From Kofleriaceae bacterium (lineage in GTDB: Bacteria > Myxococcota_A > Polyangia > Haliangiales > Haliangiaceae): 64,000 bases of DNA. The translations under genes were made by a program, and so were the position numbers. This document shows, one piece after another, positions 44,120 to 53,330 of the stretch (within the stretch, counting starts at the first letter, position 1; the number at the start of each line of letters is the position of its first letter). The notes beneath the pieces are model-generated. The model saw only the letters and a program-made list of their open reading frames with translations, made no database searches and was not told the origin of the DNA. The stretch lies in assembly GCA_018058095.1 (NCBI GenBank), contig JAGPCO010000012.1, positions 28,790 to 92,789 of the forward strand, given 5' to 3'.

Positions 44120-45000
44120 TACATCGATCGATCCGGCGCCGGGGCGCCGTGGCGCCGCTCGAGCTCGGCGTTGACGAAGCCGCCCAGCACCAGCGCCAGC
44201 ACCGACAGGTAGAACCACGACATCACGACGACGACGCTGCCGAAGGCGCCGTACAGGGTGCTGTAGGCCGGCATGCGCTCGACCCACTGCGACAGCCCGA
44301 CCGACACCACCACCAGCAGCACGCTGCCGATGGCCGCGCCCGGCCACAGCTGACGGGCCGCCCCCATCGCCCGCGGCGACGGCGCGTAGCGGTACAGCGC
44401 CATCAGGATGCCGCCCAGCACCAGCATCAGCGCCGGCCAGCGCAGCCACTGCATCAGCGCGTACTGCTCGACGTGCAAGCGGATCCACAACCCGGGCAGG
44501 GCGACGATGACCGCGAACATGAGCAGCAGCGCCACCAGCGTGCCGCTGGCCATGGCGATCGTGACCAGCAGCTTGTGCAGCGGGGTGCGCTGCTCGCGCA
44601 CCCGGTAGGCGCGGTTGAGCGAGTCGATCAGCGCGCGCGCGGCGCCGCGCGAGGCCATGACCGCCACCACCACGCTGACCGCGAGCGCCAGGCCGAGCTC
44701 GCCGCGCGAGCGCTGCGCCTGCTGGGTCAGCTGGTCGCTGACGAAGCGGACCACCGCCGGCGGCAACACGCCGTCGAGGCCACCCAGCTGAGCCCCGATC
44801 TCGCCCGGGTCGGCCATGACCCCGTACAGCGAGACCACGGCGGCCAGCGTCGGCACCACCGCGATCATCGCGAACAGCGCGGTGCCGCCGGCGAGGATGG
44901 GCATCTCGCCCAGCAACGCCTCGCGCGCCGCGCGCAGCCAGCGCGCCACCGTCGCGTCGCTGCCGTCGACCCACTGCCCGGCTCGCTGCCAGAAGCGCAC
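44116..45000 (-). CDS. YihY/BrkB-family membrane protein
   Basis: 294 residues from GTG 45000. Six or so hydrophobic helices and the family signature region LAGGTALFAMIAVVPTLAAV, SRGAARALIDSLNRAYRV, ALYRYAPSPR, and the C-terminal YGAFGSVVVVMSWFYLSVL identify the YihY/virulence factor BrkB family. The molecular role of this family is not settled. The gene stands alone. It runs into the TAGCAGG repeat at its 3' end. Confidence 0.9.
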   Translation of the reverse strand: MRFWQRAGQWVDGSDATVARWLRAAREALLGEMPILAGGTALFAMIAVVPTLAAVVSLYGVMADPGEIGAQLGGLDGVLPPAVVRFVSDQLTQQAQRSRGELGLALAVSVVVAVMASRGAARALIDSLNRAYRVREQRTPLHKLLVTIAMASGTLVALLLMFAVIVALPGLWIRLHVEQYALMQWLRWPALMLVLGGILMALYRYAPSPRAMGAARQLWPGAAIGSVLLVVVSVGLSQWVERMPAYSTLYGAFGSVVVVMSWFYLSVLALVLGGFVNAELERRHGAPAPDRSMY

Positions 45001-45089
45001 GGCCCGATCATTCCACGCCGGCGCCGCCGCGTCCCGGCGCCGACCACGGCGATGGGGTGGCCGGGTCGATGGCGCGCGCGGGCGCCCGG

Positions 45090-48000
45090 TCAGCCCGGGG
45101 CCATGGCCGCCGGCAGGGCCCCGACCCGACCGCCGTCGCGATCGAGCAGCAGGCGCGACATCACCGGGGTGACCAGGCGCGACAGCACGGTCGACGCCAC
45201 CAGCCCGCCGATGAGCACCAGCGCCAGCGGCGAGTACAGCGCGCTGTGCTCGAGCACCAGCGGCACCAGGCCGCCGATGGCGGTGAGCGAGGTCAGGAGG
45301 ATCGGGAAGAACCGGGCCTCGCCGGCCTGGCGGATGGCGTCGTCGAGGGGCACGCCCTGGGCCCGCAGCTGGTTGGTGAAGTCGACCAGCAGGATCGAGT
45401 TCTTGACCTCGATGCCGATGAGGGCGACGAAGCCGATCGAGGCGGTGAACGACAGGGTCTCGCCGGCCAGCCACAGCGCGACCAGGCCGCCGGCGGCGCC
45501 GAGCGGGATGACCGAGGCGACGATCAGGGTGGCGGCGAAGCTGCCGAACTCGAGGACGAGGATCGCCAGCACGCCGAACAGGGCGATCAGCACCGCCGGG
45601 CCGAGCCCGGCGAAGCTCTCCTTCTGGCTCTCGACCAGGCCACCGGCCTCCCAGCGCGCGCCGGCCGGCAGCTCGAGGGCGCCGACCGCGGCCAGGGCCT
45701 TGGCCGACACCACCTGCGCGTTGGCGGTGGTGTCGACCTCGGCGGTGATCGTCGCCACCCGCTGCCGGTCGTGGTGCTGGATCTGGCGCGGCATCGGCTG
45801 CAGCACCAGCTCGGCGACCTGGGCCATCGGCACGTGGACGCCGCTGGTGCTGGCCAGCTCGAGCCGCTCGATCGCGCCGAGGTCGGCCCCGGCCGCGCCG
45901 GGCGCGCGCGCCAGGCGCACCACCAGGTCGACCTCGTCGCCGCCGGGCTGGCGCACGGTGCCGAGGGTGAGGCCGGCCACCGCCAGCCGCACCGCGCGGT
46001 CGACCTCGAGCTCGGCCACCCCGGCCAGCGCGGCCCGGCCGGCGTCGAGCTCGACCGCGACCCCGGTGGTCTGCACCGCCAGCGGGTCGCGCACGTCACG
46101 GGTGCCGGGCACGCCACGCAGGGCGGCGGCGACTCGCGCCGCCTGCCGGCGCAGCTCGTCGAGGTCGTCGGAGAACAGGCGGATGGCGATGGGCGCGTCG
46201 ATCGGCGGCCCCTGCTCGAACTCGCGCACGGTGATCTCGGCCCCGGGGATGCGGGCGACCCGGGCCCGCAGCCGGTCGAGCACGGCCGGGGTGATGGCGG
46301 CGTCGTACCGGCGCAGCTGCACGAACAGGTCGGCCGTGCTCGGCGCGGCCGGGCGCGGCCCGACGTTGTAGTAGACCTGCGGGTTGCCGGCGCCGACGGT
46401 GGTGAGCACCGCCCGCACCTCGGGCTCGGCCGCCAGCGCGGCCTCGACCTCGCGCACCACCACGTCGGTCCCGTCGAGGCTGGTGCCGTCGGGCGCGGCC
46501 ACCTCGATCATGAACTGCGGGATGCCGGCCTTGGGGAACAGCGAGAAGCCGATACGCGGCACCAGCGCGACCGCGCCGACGACGAAGGCCGCGCACAGGG
46601 CCAGGGTCAGCGCCGGGCGGCGCATGGCCTGGGCCAGGACCGGGCGGTAGGCCCACTCGATGCCACGCGACATGGCGCGGAAGGCCCAGTTGCCGTCGTG
46701 GTGCTCGCCGCGCATGAGCCGGCTGGCCAGGAACGGGATGAGGGTGAGGGACACCAGCAGCGAGGCGGCGATGGTCACGACCACCGCCACCGGCATGCTG
46801 CGGATGAAGGTGCCGGCGTTGCCAGGCAGGAACAGCAGCGGCACGAACGCGAAGATCAGCGTCGCGGTGCAGCCGACCACGGCCAGGCCGATCTGCCGGC
46901 TGGCGGCGATGGCGGCCTCGACCGGTCGCTTGCCGTCGCGCAGGTGGCGGGCGATGTTCTCGGCCACCACGATCGAGTCGTCGACCAGGAGGCCGAGGGC
47001 GACGACGAAGCCGACGATCGACAGCTGGTTGAGCGAGTACCCGAGCGCGAACAGCAGGCCGACGCCGATGGCCAGCGACAGCGGGATGGACACCATCACC
47101 ACCAGCGACGCGCGCAGGCCGAGGGGCACGAGCGTGACCAGGACCAGGACGATGGCGATGAGGAAGTCGCGCTGCAGCCCGCCCAGGCGGTGCGCCACGT
47201 TGCGCGACTGGTCGAAGCCGACGTCGATGCCCAGGCCGGGCGGCAGTCCGCGCCGGGCCTCGGCCACCGCCGCCAGCGCGGCCGACCGCACCGCGAAGAT
47301 GTTCTCGCCGTCGCGCATCATGACGGTGACGAACGCGGCCCGCACCGGCGGGGCCATGACCCCGTCGGCGCCGCGCTGGCTGATCCGGGCCCGCGTGCTC
47401 TCGTCCTCGGAGCGCAGGCCGACCTCGGCCACGTCGCCGACCCGCACGACCTGGCCGGTGCCGGGCGCGACCACCGCCGCCGCCAGCTCGGCCACGCCGG
47501 CGTAGCCGCCGCTCGACTCGACCGCCAGCCGGGTGTCGGCGATGGTCACGTCGCCGCCGGGGATGCTGGTGTTACCCGCGCTGAGCGCGCCCAGCACGGC
47601 GCCGGCGCCGAGCTGGTGCCGGGCCAGGCGGCCGAGGTCGAGCTCGACCGCGGCGATCTGCGCGCGCACGCCGTGGTCGCCGACGTCCTTGACCCCGGGC
47701 ACCGCCTCGAGCCGGCGGACCAGGCGGTCGACCTCGCGCTCGAGGGTGGCGTCGTCGACGGCGTCGGCCGGCGCGGTCACCGCCAGCTGCAGGACGGCGA
47801 CGTTGGTGGTCTCGAAGTGGCGGACGACGACGTCGCGCACGCCGGCCGGGAAGCGGGCGCGCGCGGCCTCGACCTGGCGCCGCAGGTCGTTGTCCTTGGC
47901 CACCGTGTCGACGCCGGGCTCGAACTCGACCTCGACGAAGGCGACGCTGCTGCCGGCGACGGCGCGGATCCGCTTGACCTCGCCCAGGGCGGATAGCTCC

Positions 48001-48206
48001 TCCTCGAGCTCGCTCAGCACGGTGCGCTCGATCTCGGCCGGCGTGGCGCCGGGGTAGATCGCGGTGATGCCGAAGTTGGGGGTCGGGAAGTAGGGGTCCT
48101 CCGAGCGCGGGATGTGCAGGAACGACCACACCCCGAGCGCGGCCAGGAGCAGGAACGCGACCAGCGTGAACTGCGGGTTGCGGACCGAGAAGCTGGTGAT
48201 CCTCAT
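45090..48206 (-). CDS. RND efflux permease (AcrB/MMPL superfamily)
   Basis: 1038 residues, full RND length. It has the paired layout of N-terminal transmembrane helix, large periplasmic loop and five-helix bundle, twice. Transmembrane helix 4 carries the proton-relay Asp pair (GLLVDDSIVVAENIARH), and GEARFFPILLTSLTAIGG lies in the second half. The closest style is the heavy-metal/HAE1 group of permeases working with lipoprotein adaptors. Its ATG overlaps the adaptor stop by four bases. Substrates cannot be inferred from sequence. Confidence 0.93.
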   Translation of the reverse strand: MRITSFSVRNPQFTLVAFLLLAALGVWSFLHIPRSEDPYFPTPNFGITAIYPGATPAEIERTVLSELEEELSALGEVKRIRAVAGSSVAFVEVEFEPGVDTVAKDNDLRRQVEAARARFPAGVRDVVVRHFETTNVAVLQLAVTAPADAVDDATLEREVDRLVRRLEAVPGVKDVGDHGVRAQIAAVELDLGRLARHQLGAGAVLGALSAGNTSIPGGDVTIADTRLAVESSGGYAGVAELAAAVVAPGTGQVVRVGDVAEVGLRSEDESTRARISQRGADGVMAPPVRAAFVTVMMRDGENIFAVRSAALAAVAEARRGLPPGLGIDVGFDQSRNVAHRLGGLQRDFLIAIVLVLVTLVPLGLRASLVVMVSIPLSLAIGVGLLFALGYSLNQLSIVGFVVALGLLVDDSIVVAENIARHLRDGKRPVEAAIAASRQIGLAVVGCTATLIFAFVPLLFLPGNAGTFIRSMPVAVVVTIAASLLVSLTLIPFLASRLMRGEHHDGNWAFRAMSRGIEWAYRPVLAQAMRRPALTLALCAAFVVGAVALVPRIGFSLFPKAGIPQFMIEVAAPDGTSLDGTDVVVREVEAALAAEPEVRAVLTTVGAGNPQVYYNVGPRPAAPSTADLFVQLRRYDAAITPAVLDRLRARVARIPGAEITVREFEQGPPIDAPIAIRLFSDDLDELRRQAARVAAALRGVPGTRDVRDPLAVQTTGVAVELDAGRAALAGVAELEVDRAVRLAVAGLTLGTVRQPGGDEVDLVVRLARAPGAAGADLGAIERLELASTSGVHVPMAQVAELVLQPMPRQIQHHDRQRVATITAEVDTTANAQVVSAKALAAVGALELPAGARWEAGGLVESQKESFAGLGPAVLIALFGVLAILVLEFGSFAATLIVASVIPLGAAGGLVALWLAGETLSFTASIGFVALIGIEVKNSILLVDFTNQLRAQGVPLDDAIRQAGEARFFPILLTSLTAIGGLVPLVLEHSALYSPLALVLIGGLVASTVLSRLVTPVMSRLLLDRDGGRVGALPAAMAPG

Positions 48207-49369
48207 CGGCCCGCCTCCACGGCCGACGACGACGACGGCGACGACGGCGACGGCACCGGCGTCGGCGATGGCGACGGCGCCGCGGCGATCACCGCGACCG
48301 GCTGACCGGCCCGCAGGTAGGCGGCCCCGACCGACACCACCTGCTCGACCCCGGGCAGGCCGCCGACCAGCGCGACCTCGTCGCCGGCGAAGAACGCGAC
48401 CTCGACCTGGTGCGGCCGGGCCAGGCCGCCGGCGTCGACGCTCCACACCGTGGCCCGGGCGCCGTCGCCGTCGCGCAGCGCGCCGATCGGCACCAGCGCG
48501 ACCTCGGCGGTGGCGGTCGGCGCGATCTCGACGTGGGCGACCAGGCCCGACAGCAGCGGCCCGGCGGCGGCGGCGGTGGCCAGCTGCAGCTCGACCTCGT
48601 AGGTGCCGACCGGCGGCGAGGCGGCCGAGGCCAGCTCGCTGACCTTGGCCGACAGGGTGGCGGGCCCCGGCGAGGACAGGCCGGCCCAGGCCGGGACGGT
48701 GACCTGCGCCTGGTCGCCCTGGTGCAGCCGGACCACGTCGCGATCGGCCAGGCCGACGCGCACGACCCAGCCGGCGGCGTCGCCCGACAGGATGAGCGCG
48801 GGCTGCCCGGGCCCGACCAGCTCGCCCTCCTCGACCAGCCGGCGCAGCACCCGACCGGCGCCGGGCGCGCGGATGACGGCGTGGGCGCGGTTGAACTCGG
48901 CCGCACGCAGCTGGGCCTGGGCCACCGCCACGCCGGTGGCGGCGTCGTCGGCCTGCTCGCGTGTCGCCGCCAGCCCGGCCAGCAGGCGCTCGGCCCGGGC
49001 CAGGTCGCGCGACGCCTTGGTCAGCGCCTGCCGCGCCTGCTCGACGCCGGCGTCGATCTCGGCGCTGGCCAGCCGGGCCAGGACCTGACCGGCCGTGACC
49101 GGGTCGCCCTCGTCGACGGTCAGGCGGCTGACGATGCCGCCGACCTTGAACGAGGCGCGGACCTCGGCCTTGCTGGCGAGCAGGCCGGTGGCGTGGACCG
49201 GGCGGGCCCGGCGCGCGCGCACGACCGGGGCCAGCCGGACCGGCTGGTCGAGCTCGGCCGATGGCGTCGGCGGCGCACCGGCGGCGGCGTCGCAACCGGG
49301 GCCGGCGGCGACGGCGGCGGCAGCGGCGAGGACGAGGAGCAGGGTGGACGAGCGGACGAGCGAGGTCAT
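48203..49369 (-). CDS. RND periplasmic adaptor (membrane fusion) lipoprotein
   Basis: 388 residues. A signal peptide ends in a lipobox-like AAGPGC (Cys near 26). Lipoyl half motifs (SFKVGGIVSRLTVDEGDPVT and APGAGRVLRRLVEEGELV) flank a helical hairpin (ARQALTKASRDLARAERLLA), followed by beta-barrel and membrane-proximal domains. The C terminus is a Pro/Ser tail coded by GAC/GGC-type triplets on the opposite strand. Overlaps of four bases on both sides join it to the TolC-like and RND genes. Confidence 0.93.
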   Translation of the reverse strand: MTSLVRSSTLLLVLAAAAAVAAGPGCDAAAGAPPTPSAELDQPVRLAPVVRARRARPVHATGLLASKAEVRASFKVGGIVSRLTVDEGDPVTAGQVLARLASAEIDAGVEQARQALTKASRDLARAERLLAGLAATREQADDAATGVAVAQAQLRAAEFNRAHAVIRAPGAGRVLRRLVEEGELVGPGQPALILSGDAAGWVVRVGLADRDVVRLHQGDQAQVTVPAWAGLSSPGPATLSAKVSELASAASPPVGTYEVELQLATAAAAGPLLSGLVAHVEIAPTATAEVALVPIGALRDGDGARATVWSVDAGGLARPHQVEVAFFAGDEVALVGGLPGVEQVVSVGAAYLRAGQPVAVIAAAPSPSPTPVPSPSSPSSSSAVEAGR

Positions 49370-50787
49370 GGCAGCTCCGGGGCGAGGTCGGCGGCGCGGT
49401 CGAGCTCGACCAGCGCCAGGTGGAAGTCGGTCAGGGCGGTGATGCGATCGATCTCGGCCCGCAGCAGGGCGGTGCGGGCGGCGATGAGCTCGAGCTGCGG
49501 CACCGCGCCGGCCTGGTAGCGGGTGGCGACCACGTCATAGGCGGCCTGGGCCGCGCCGATCCGCGTGTCGGCGCTGGCCACCGCGGCGGTGGCGTCGGCG
49601 GCGGCGGCGTGGGCGGCGCGTAGCTCCTCCTCGATGCGCTGGTCGAGCTGGGCCGCGCGGACCGCCAGGGTCTCGATGCCGGCGCGGCGCGCGGCGGCGG
49701 TGGCGCGGTGGCCACCACCGGCGAAGAGGTTCCAGCTCCCGACGACGGACAGCGCGAGGTAGCGGTCGTCGATCGAGGGCGCGCCGTTGCCCTGCGCGCC
49801 GAGGTCGAGCGCGAGCGCCAGGGTCGGCGCGCCGGCGGCGGCGGCGACGGCGCGATCGGCCTCGGCCGCGCGCACCCCGGCGGCGAGCGCCGCGTGTTCG
49901 GCGCGGGTCCGGCGCGCGTGCGCCAGCAGCCGCGGCAGCGCCGGCAGCGCGCCGGGCGCGGCCAGCGGGCCGGGCGGGGCGACGGCACGATCGAGCGGCG
50001 CGGCGACCAGCGCGTTGACGGCGCGCGCGGCGCTGGCGCGGCCGCGGACGGCGTCGCGCACCGCCTGGTCGAACCCGGCCAGCTCGGCCCGGGCCCGCGG
50101 CACCGCGTCGCCGGTGACCAGCTCGCTCGCCGCCAGCAGCTCGCTCACGCGCAGCGCCTCCTCGAGCAGCGGGCGCGACCGGTGCAGCAGGGCGATGACC
50201 TGGTCGGCCCGCGCCAGCTGCAGCCAGGCCACCCGCACCCCGGCCTCGACCTCGCGCCGGGCCACGGAGGCCTCGTGCCGGGCCACGTCGACCAGGGCGC
50301 GGGCCGCGCGATCACCGGCGCGGACCGCCGGTGCGTACAGCGGCTGGCTGATCCGGACCCGGGCGTCGAACTCGAGCGGCAGGCCGAGCTCGAGGTCGGT
50401 CGGGAACTGCGGCGCGCCGAGCAGCTGGTTGAGCGCGGCGTAGGCCGGGTTGACCAGCTCGCCGAGGTCGAGCGAGTTGCCGAACGTGCGGGTGTAGCGC
50501 ACGTCGAGGTCGACGCTGGGCAGGCCGTGGGCCCGCACCGCGGCGCGCTCGTGCGTGGCCTGGCGCACCCGCAGCGCACGCGCCGCCAGCTCGTGGTTAC
50601 CAGCCGACTCGAGCACCAGCGCCGCCAGCGCGGGTTCATCGACGCGGAGGCGGACCGACGCGGCGGTGGGCGGGGCAGCGGTGGGAAGCGGCGGCGGCTT
50701 GGATTCGGCCTGGGCGGGCGTCGTCGCCAGGACATGGCCAAGCGCGATCCCGGCCACGAGCAACACCCTCGGGATTGGCAGGTTCAT
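49366..50787 (-). CDS. TolC-family outer membrane efflux protein
   Basis: 473 residues with signal peptide (RVLLVAGIALGHVLATTPAQA). Two OEP repeats of long helices are visible (AARALRVRQATHERAAVRAHG; ALVDVARHEASVARREVEAG; IETLAVRAAQLDQRIEEELR), plus the typical ATRYQAGAVPQLELIAARTALL near the end. It is the outer-membrane channel of the pump, and first gene of the tolC-like - adaptor - permease operon. The start ATG is 74 bp after tetR. Confidence 0.93.
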   Translation of the reverse strand: MNLPIPRVLLVAGIALGHVLATTPAQAESKPPPLPTAAPPTAASVRLRVDEPALAALVLESAGNHELAARALRVRQATHERAAVRAHGLPSVDLDVRYTRTFGNSLDLGELVNPAYAALNQLLGAPQFPTDLELGLPLEFDARVRISQPLYAPAVRAGDRAARALVDVARHEASVARREVEAGVRVAWLQLARADQVIALLHRSRPLLEEALRVSELLAASELVTGDAVPRARAELAGFDQAVRDAVRGRASAARAVNALVAAPLDRAVAPPGPLAAPGALPALPRLLAHARRTRAEHAALAAGVRAAEADRAVAAAAGAPTLALALDLGAQGNGAPSIDDRYLALSVVGSWNLFAGGGHRATAAARRAGIETLAVRAAQLDQRIEEELRAAHAAAADATAAVASADTRIGAAQAAYDVVATRYQAGAVPQLELIAARTALLRAEIDRITALTDFHLALVELDRAADLAPELP

Positions 50788-50805
50788 CGTTACACCGTTT
50801 GATTC

Positions 50806-50821
50806 TTGAACATCGTTTACA
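50806..50821. promoter_or_regulatory. Putative TetR operator copy before the efflux operon
   Basis: TTGAACATCGTTTACA lies 19-34 bases before the TolC-like start and matches TTGAACACTGTTTACA upstream of tetR at 14 of 16 positions. Two such matches in otherwise GC-rich DNA, one before each transcription unit, suggest a shared operator. Confidence 0.5.
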
Positions 50822-50861
50822 GTATCGGCAAATTTTTTTAGAGTCGTATCAAAGGCTTGGA

Positions 50862-51578
50862 CTACATCTCGGGGGCGGCCCGGCGGCGGCGCGGCCGGTC
50901 GGGGCCATCTGGTGGGGATGGCTCCATCTCCGCGGCGGCGGCGGCGACCTCGACGTGACCTGGCGAGGTCCGTGGCAGCGCGAGCATCTGCAGCATCAAC
51001 GCGTAGGCGTCCTCGTGCACCGTGTCGCGGCAGGCCTCGGCCAGCACCACACAGCGGTCGCGGATCTCGAGGGACGCCATGCCGTGCACCGCTGACCACA
51101 GCAGGAACGACACCGTCTCGGCGCTGTCGCCACGCAACCAGCCGCCGTCGAGCCCAGCCTGGACGATCTGGCGCAGCACGTCGTAGGTGCGATGCCCTTC
51201 CGGCCAGGTCCCCTCCTGCATGCCGCGTGAGGTCGACTGGGCGATGAACATCAGGTCGTACAGCTCGGGGTTGGCGCGGGCGAACTCGAGGTAGGCCCGG
51301 CCGATGCGGCCGAGCTGGTCGAGCGGATCGGTCGCGCCGTGGACGGCGCCGATCATCCGGCGCTGCAGCTCCTCGAAGCCCTGCACGTGCAGGGCGTAGA
51401 GGATGGCGTCCTTGTCCTTGAAGTAGGCGTAGATCGCGCCCGGGGTGTACTCGATCTCCTCGGCGATGCGCCGGATCGTGGTGTGCCCGTAGCCCTCGCT
51501 CACGAACAGGCGGCGGGCGGCGTCGATGATGCGCTCGCGCATCTCGTGGCGCTCGCGCTCGCGGCGTTCGGTCGGCAT
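50862..51578 (-). CDS. TetR-family repressor of the efflux operon
   Basis: 238 residues from ATG 51578; GTG 51593 would add five. The N-terminal helix-turn-helix is classic (RIIDAARRLFVSEGYGHTTI, RRIAEEIEYTPGAIYAYFKD). The C-terminal ligand domain resembles TetR_C_33-type WHG domains (FARANPELYDLMFIAQ, LLWSAVHGMASLEI). It is encoded just upstream of and in the same direction as the pump genes, and similar 16-bp sites precede both, so autoregulation and pump repression are likely. Confidence 0.93.
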   Translation of the reverse strand: MPTERRERERHEMRERIIDAARRLFVSEGYGHTTIRRIAEEIEYTPGAIYAYFKDKDAILYALHVQGFEELQRRMIGAVHGATDPLDQLGRIGRAYLEFARANPELYDLMFIAQSTSRGMQEGTWPEGHRTYDVLRQIVQAGLDGGWLRGDSAETVSFLLWSAVHGMASLEIRDRCVVLAEACRDTVHEDAYALMLQMLALPRTSPGHVEVAAAAAEMEPSPPDGPDRPRRRRAAPEM

Positions 51579-51604
51579 GGACGGGTTCGACACTACACGG
51601 GTTC

Positions 51605-51633
51605 CAGTGTTTATCTCTTGAACACTGTTTACA
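51605..51633. promoter_or_regulatory. Putative TetR operator before tetR
   Basis: An inverted repeat, CAGTGTT-N9-AACACTG (51605-51627), overlaps TTGAACACTGTTTACA (51618-51633). It lies 27 bases upstream of the tetR ATG. The shared half with the site at 50806 makes it the best operator candidate. Confidence 0.55.
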
Positions 51634-51703
51634 CCGGGTCTGCACGCCTTGCACGTCCTACTTCACAGAATGCCGACTTCTTTCGGTTTTCTCTTCGCTT
51701 TGG

Positions 51704-51709
51704 TAGACC
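51704..51709 (+). promoter_or_regulatory. Putative -10 (TAGACC) for a leaderless transcript
   Basis: TAGACC ends six bases before ATG 51716. The identical hexamer with the same spacing and flanking GGTAGACC occurs before the gene at 62437. Confidence 0.4.
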
Positions 51710-51715
51710 GGGCCG

Positions 51716-53275
51716 ATGCCATTCCCCGCTCGATCTCGCCGCCTCGCTCACCTTCACCAGCACGCCCGGCTCGTCGTCAGCGTGGTCGTGCTGTCCGCCG
51801 CGAGCTGCAAGGGCGGCGATCCGAAGGCCACCACCCAGCCGGTCGGCAGCGGCGCGGGCAGCAGCAGCGGCGCCGTCGGCACCGGCGGCACCGTCCGGCC
51901 TGGTGATGGGGCCCCCGGCGCCGGCAGCGCCACCGCGGCGCGGGCGCCGGCCGCGCCACGGGCCTCGCTCGACGAGGCTGGCGCCCGTGCCCTGGTGGGG
52001 TCGTGGCTGGCGGCGCAGAACGGCGGCGACTTCGACGCCTACGCCACCCTGTACGCCGACCGCTTCGCCGGCATCAAGCGGGCCGGCCCGCGGGTGAGCC
52101 AGTTCGAGCGCGAGGGCTGGTTGCGCGACCGGCGCACCATGTTCAGCAAGCCCATGGTCGTGACCGCCGACGAGCTGCAGCTCCGCCTCGGCGTCGACAC
52201 CGCGGTGGTCGAGCTGACCCAGACCTTCAGCCAGGGCCGGTTCAAGGACGTCGGCAAGAAGCAGCTGGTGATCGTCGCCACCGCCGCGGGCGCGCGGATC
52301 GCGCGCGAGGAGATGCTGTCGTCGCAGCTGGCGGGCCCGATCGGCGGCGGCGACGCGCGCTGGAGCTTCGTGCTCGGCCACGGCGGCGCGTACTACGCGG
52401 TGCTGGCCCAGACCACAGGGGCGCGCGGCGCCGGCGCGGTGTCGGCCATCGAGGGCCACGACCCGATGATCGTCGTCGACGACGTGGTGGCCGGCAGCAC
52501 CAGCGCCGACGAGGCCGCCTGGGTCGGACGGCGGGTCCGGGTGTTCGACAGCGGCAGCCAGTGCGACACCACGGTGACCAGCCTGCGCCTGGCCTACGTC
52601 GCCACGCCGCACTTCGGCACGGTCCAGGCCTGGAAGGGCGAGCTCGACGACAACCCGGCGCTGAGCCCGGCCGCGCAGAGCAAGGAGCTGACGACGCTCG
52701 CCGCGCCCATGCTCATCGGCAAGCTCGACGGCGTGTGCGCCGGCCGCTGGGTCAACCTGCAGGGCGGCGCCGGTTCGGCGCTGTCGCCGACGGCGCCACC
52801 GCCGACGCTGGCCGACAAGGTGCTGGCCCAGCTGCGGGCCAGCGCGCCGTGGCTGGCCCTGCAGCAGGAGGCGTCGGGTCAGGGCGAGGGCAGCGGCAGC
52901 GACGCGCTGTGGCACGACAAGCTCGACGTCGGCCTGTGGGCCAGCGTCGACGGACGGACCGGCACGGCGCCGGCGAACCCCGCGCCGGCGCGGGCGCGCT
53001 TCCTGTACGTCAACGCGCACGGCGGCCACACCTGCCAGGACTTCGACGGCACGCTGGCCATGGTGTGGGTGGTGTCGGCCAGCGGCGCGCCGACCGCGCT
53101 CGGCAAGATCGGGGCGACGCCGACCGATCCGTGGGGCGAGGCGATGCAGGTGCTCGACCTCGACGGCGACGGCAAGCCGGAGCTGGCGTCGGACTCGGCG
53201 ATCTTCACGTGGACGGGAAAGGAGTGGCAGCAGCGGGCCAGCCTGGATCGGCACTATCTCGACACGCCGTGTTAG
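51716..53275 (+). CDS. Lipoprotein with NTF2-like domain
   Basis: 519 residues. A signal peptide ends in the lipobox LSAASC (Cys near 31), then a Gly/Ser-rich linker to about 80. Residues 85-190 read as an NTF2/SnoaL-like cone: WLAAQNGGDFDAYATLYADR, then REGWLRDRRTMFSKPMVV. This form is common in envelope proteins next to peptidoglycan-modifying domains. The remaining 300 residues are beta-rich without a motif I know, ending in DLDGDGKPELASD, a VCBS-like calcium loop. Function unknown. Confidence 0.8.
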   Translation: MPFPARSRRLAHLHQHARLVVSVVVLSAASCKGGDPKATTQPVGSGAGSSSGAVGTGGTVRPGDGAPGAGSATAARAPAAPRASLDEAGARALVGSWLAAQNGGDFDAYATLYADRFAGIKRAGPRVSQFEREGWLRDRRTMFSKPMVVTADELQLRLGVDTAVVELTQTFSQGRFKDVGKKQLVIVATAAGARIAREEMLSSQLAGPIGGGDARWSFVLGHGGAYYAVLAQTTGARGAGAVSAIEGHDPMIVVDDVVAGSTSADEAAWVGRRVRVFDSGSQCDTTVTSLRLAYVATPHFGTVQAWKGELDDNPALSPAAQSKELTTLAAPMLIGKLDGVCAGRWVNLQGGAGSALSPTAPPPTLADKVLAQLRASAPWLALQQEASGQGEGSGSDALWHDKLDVGLWASVDGRTGTAPANPAPARARFLYVNAHGGHTCQDFDGTLAMVWVVSASGAPTALGKIGATPTDPWGEAMQVLDLDGDGKPELASDSAIFTWTGKEWQQRASLDRHYLDTPC

Positions 53276-53330
53276 CCCGGGGTCACGCACTCGCGCGACA
53301 GCGGCGCGACGACGGGGGTCCCGCTTCTCC

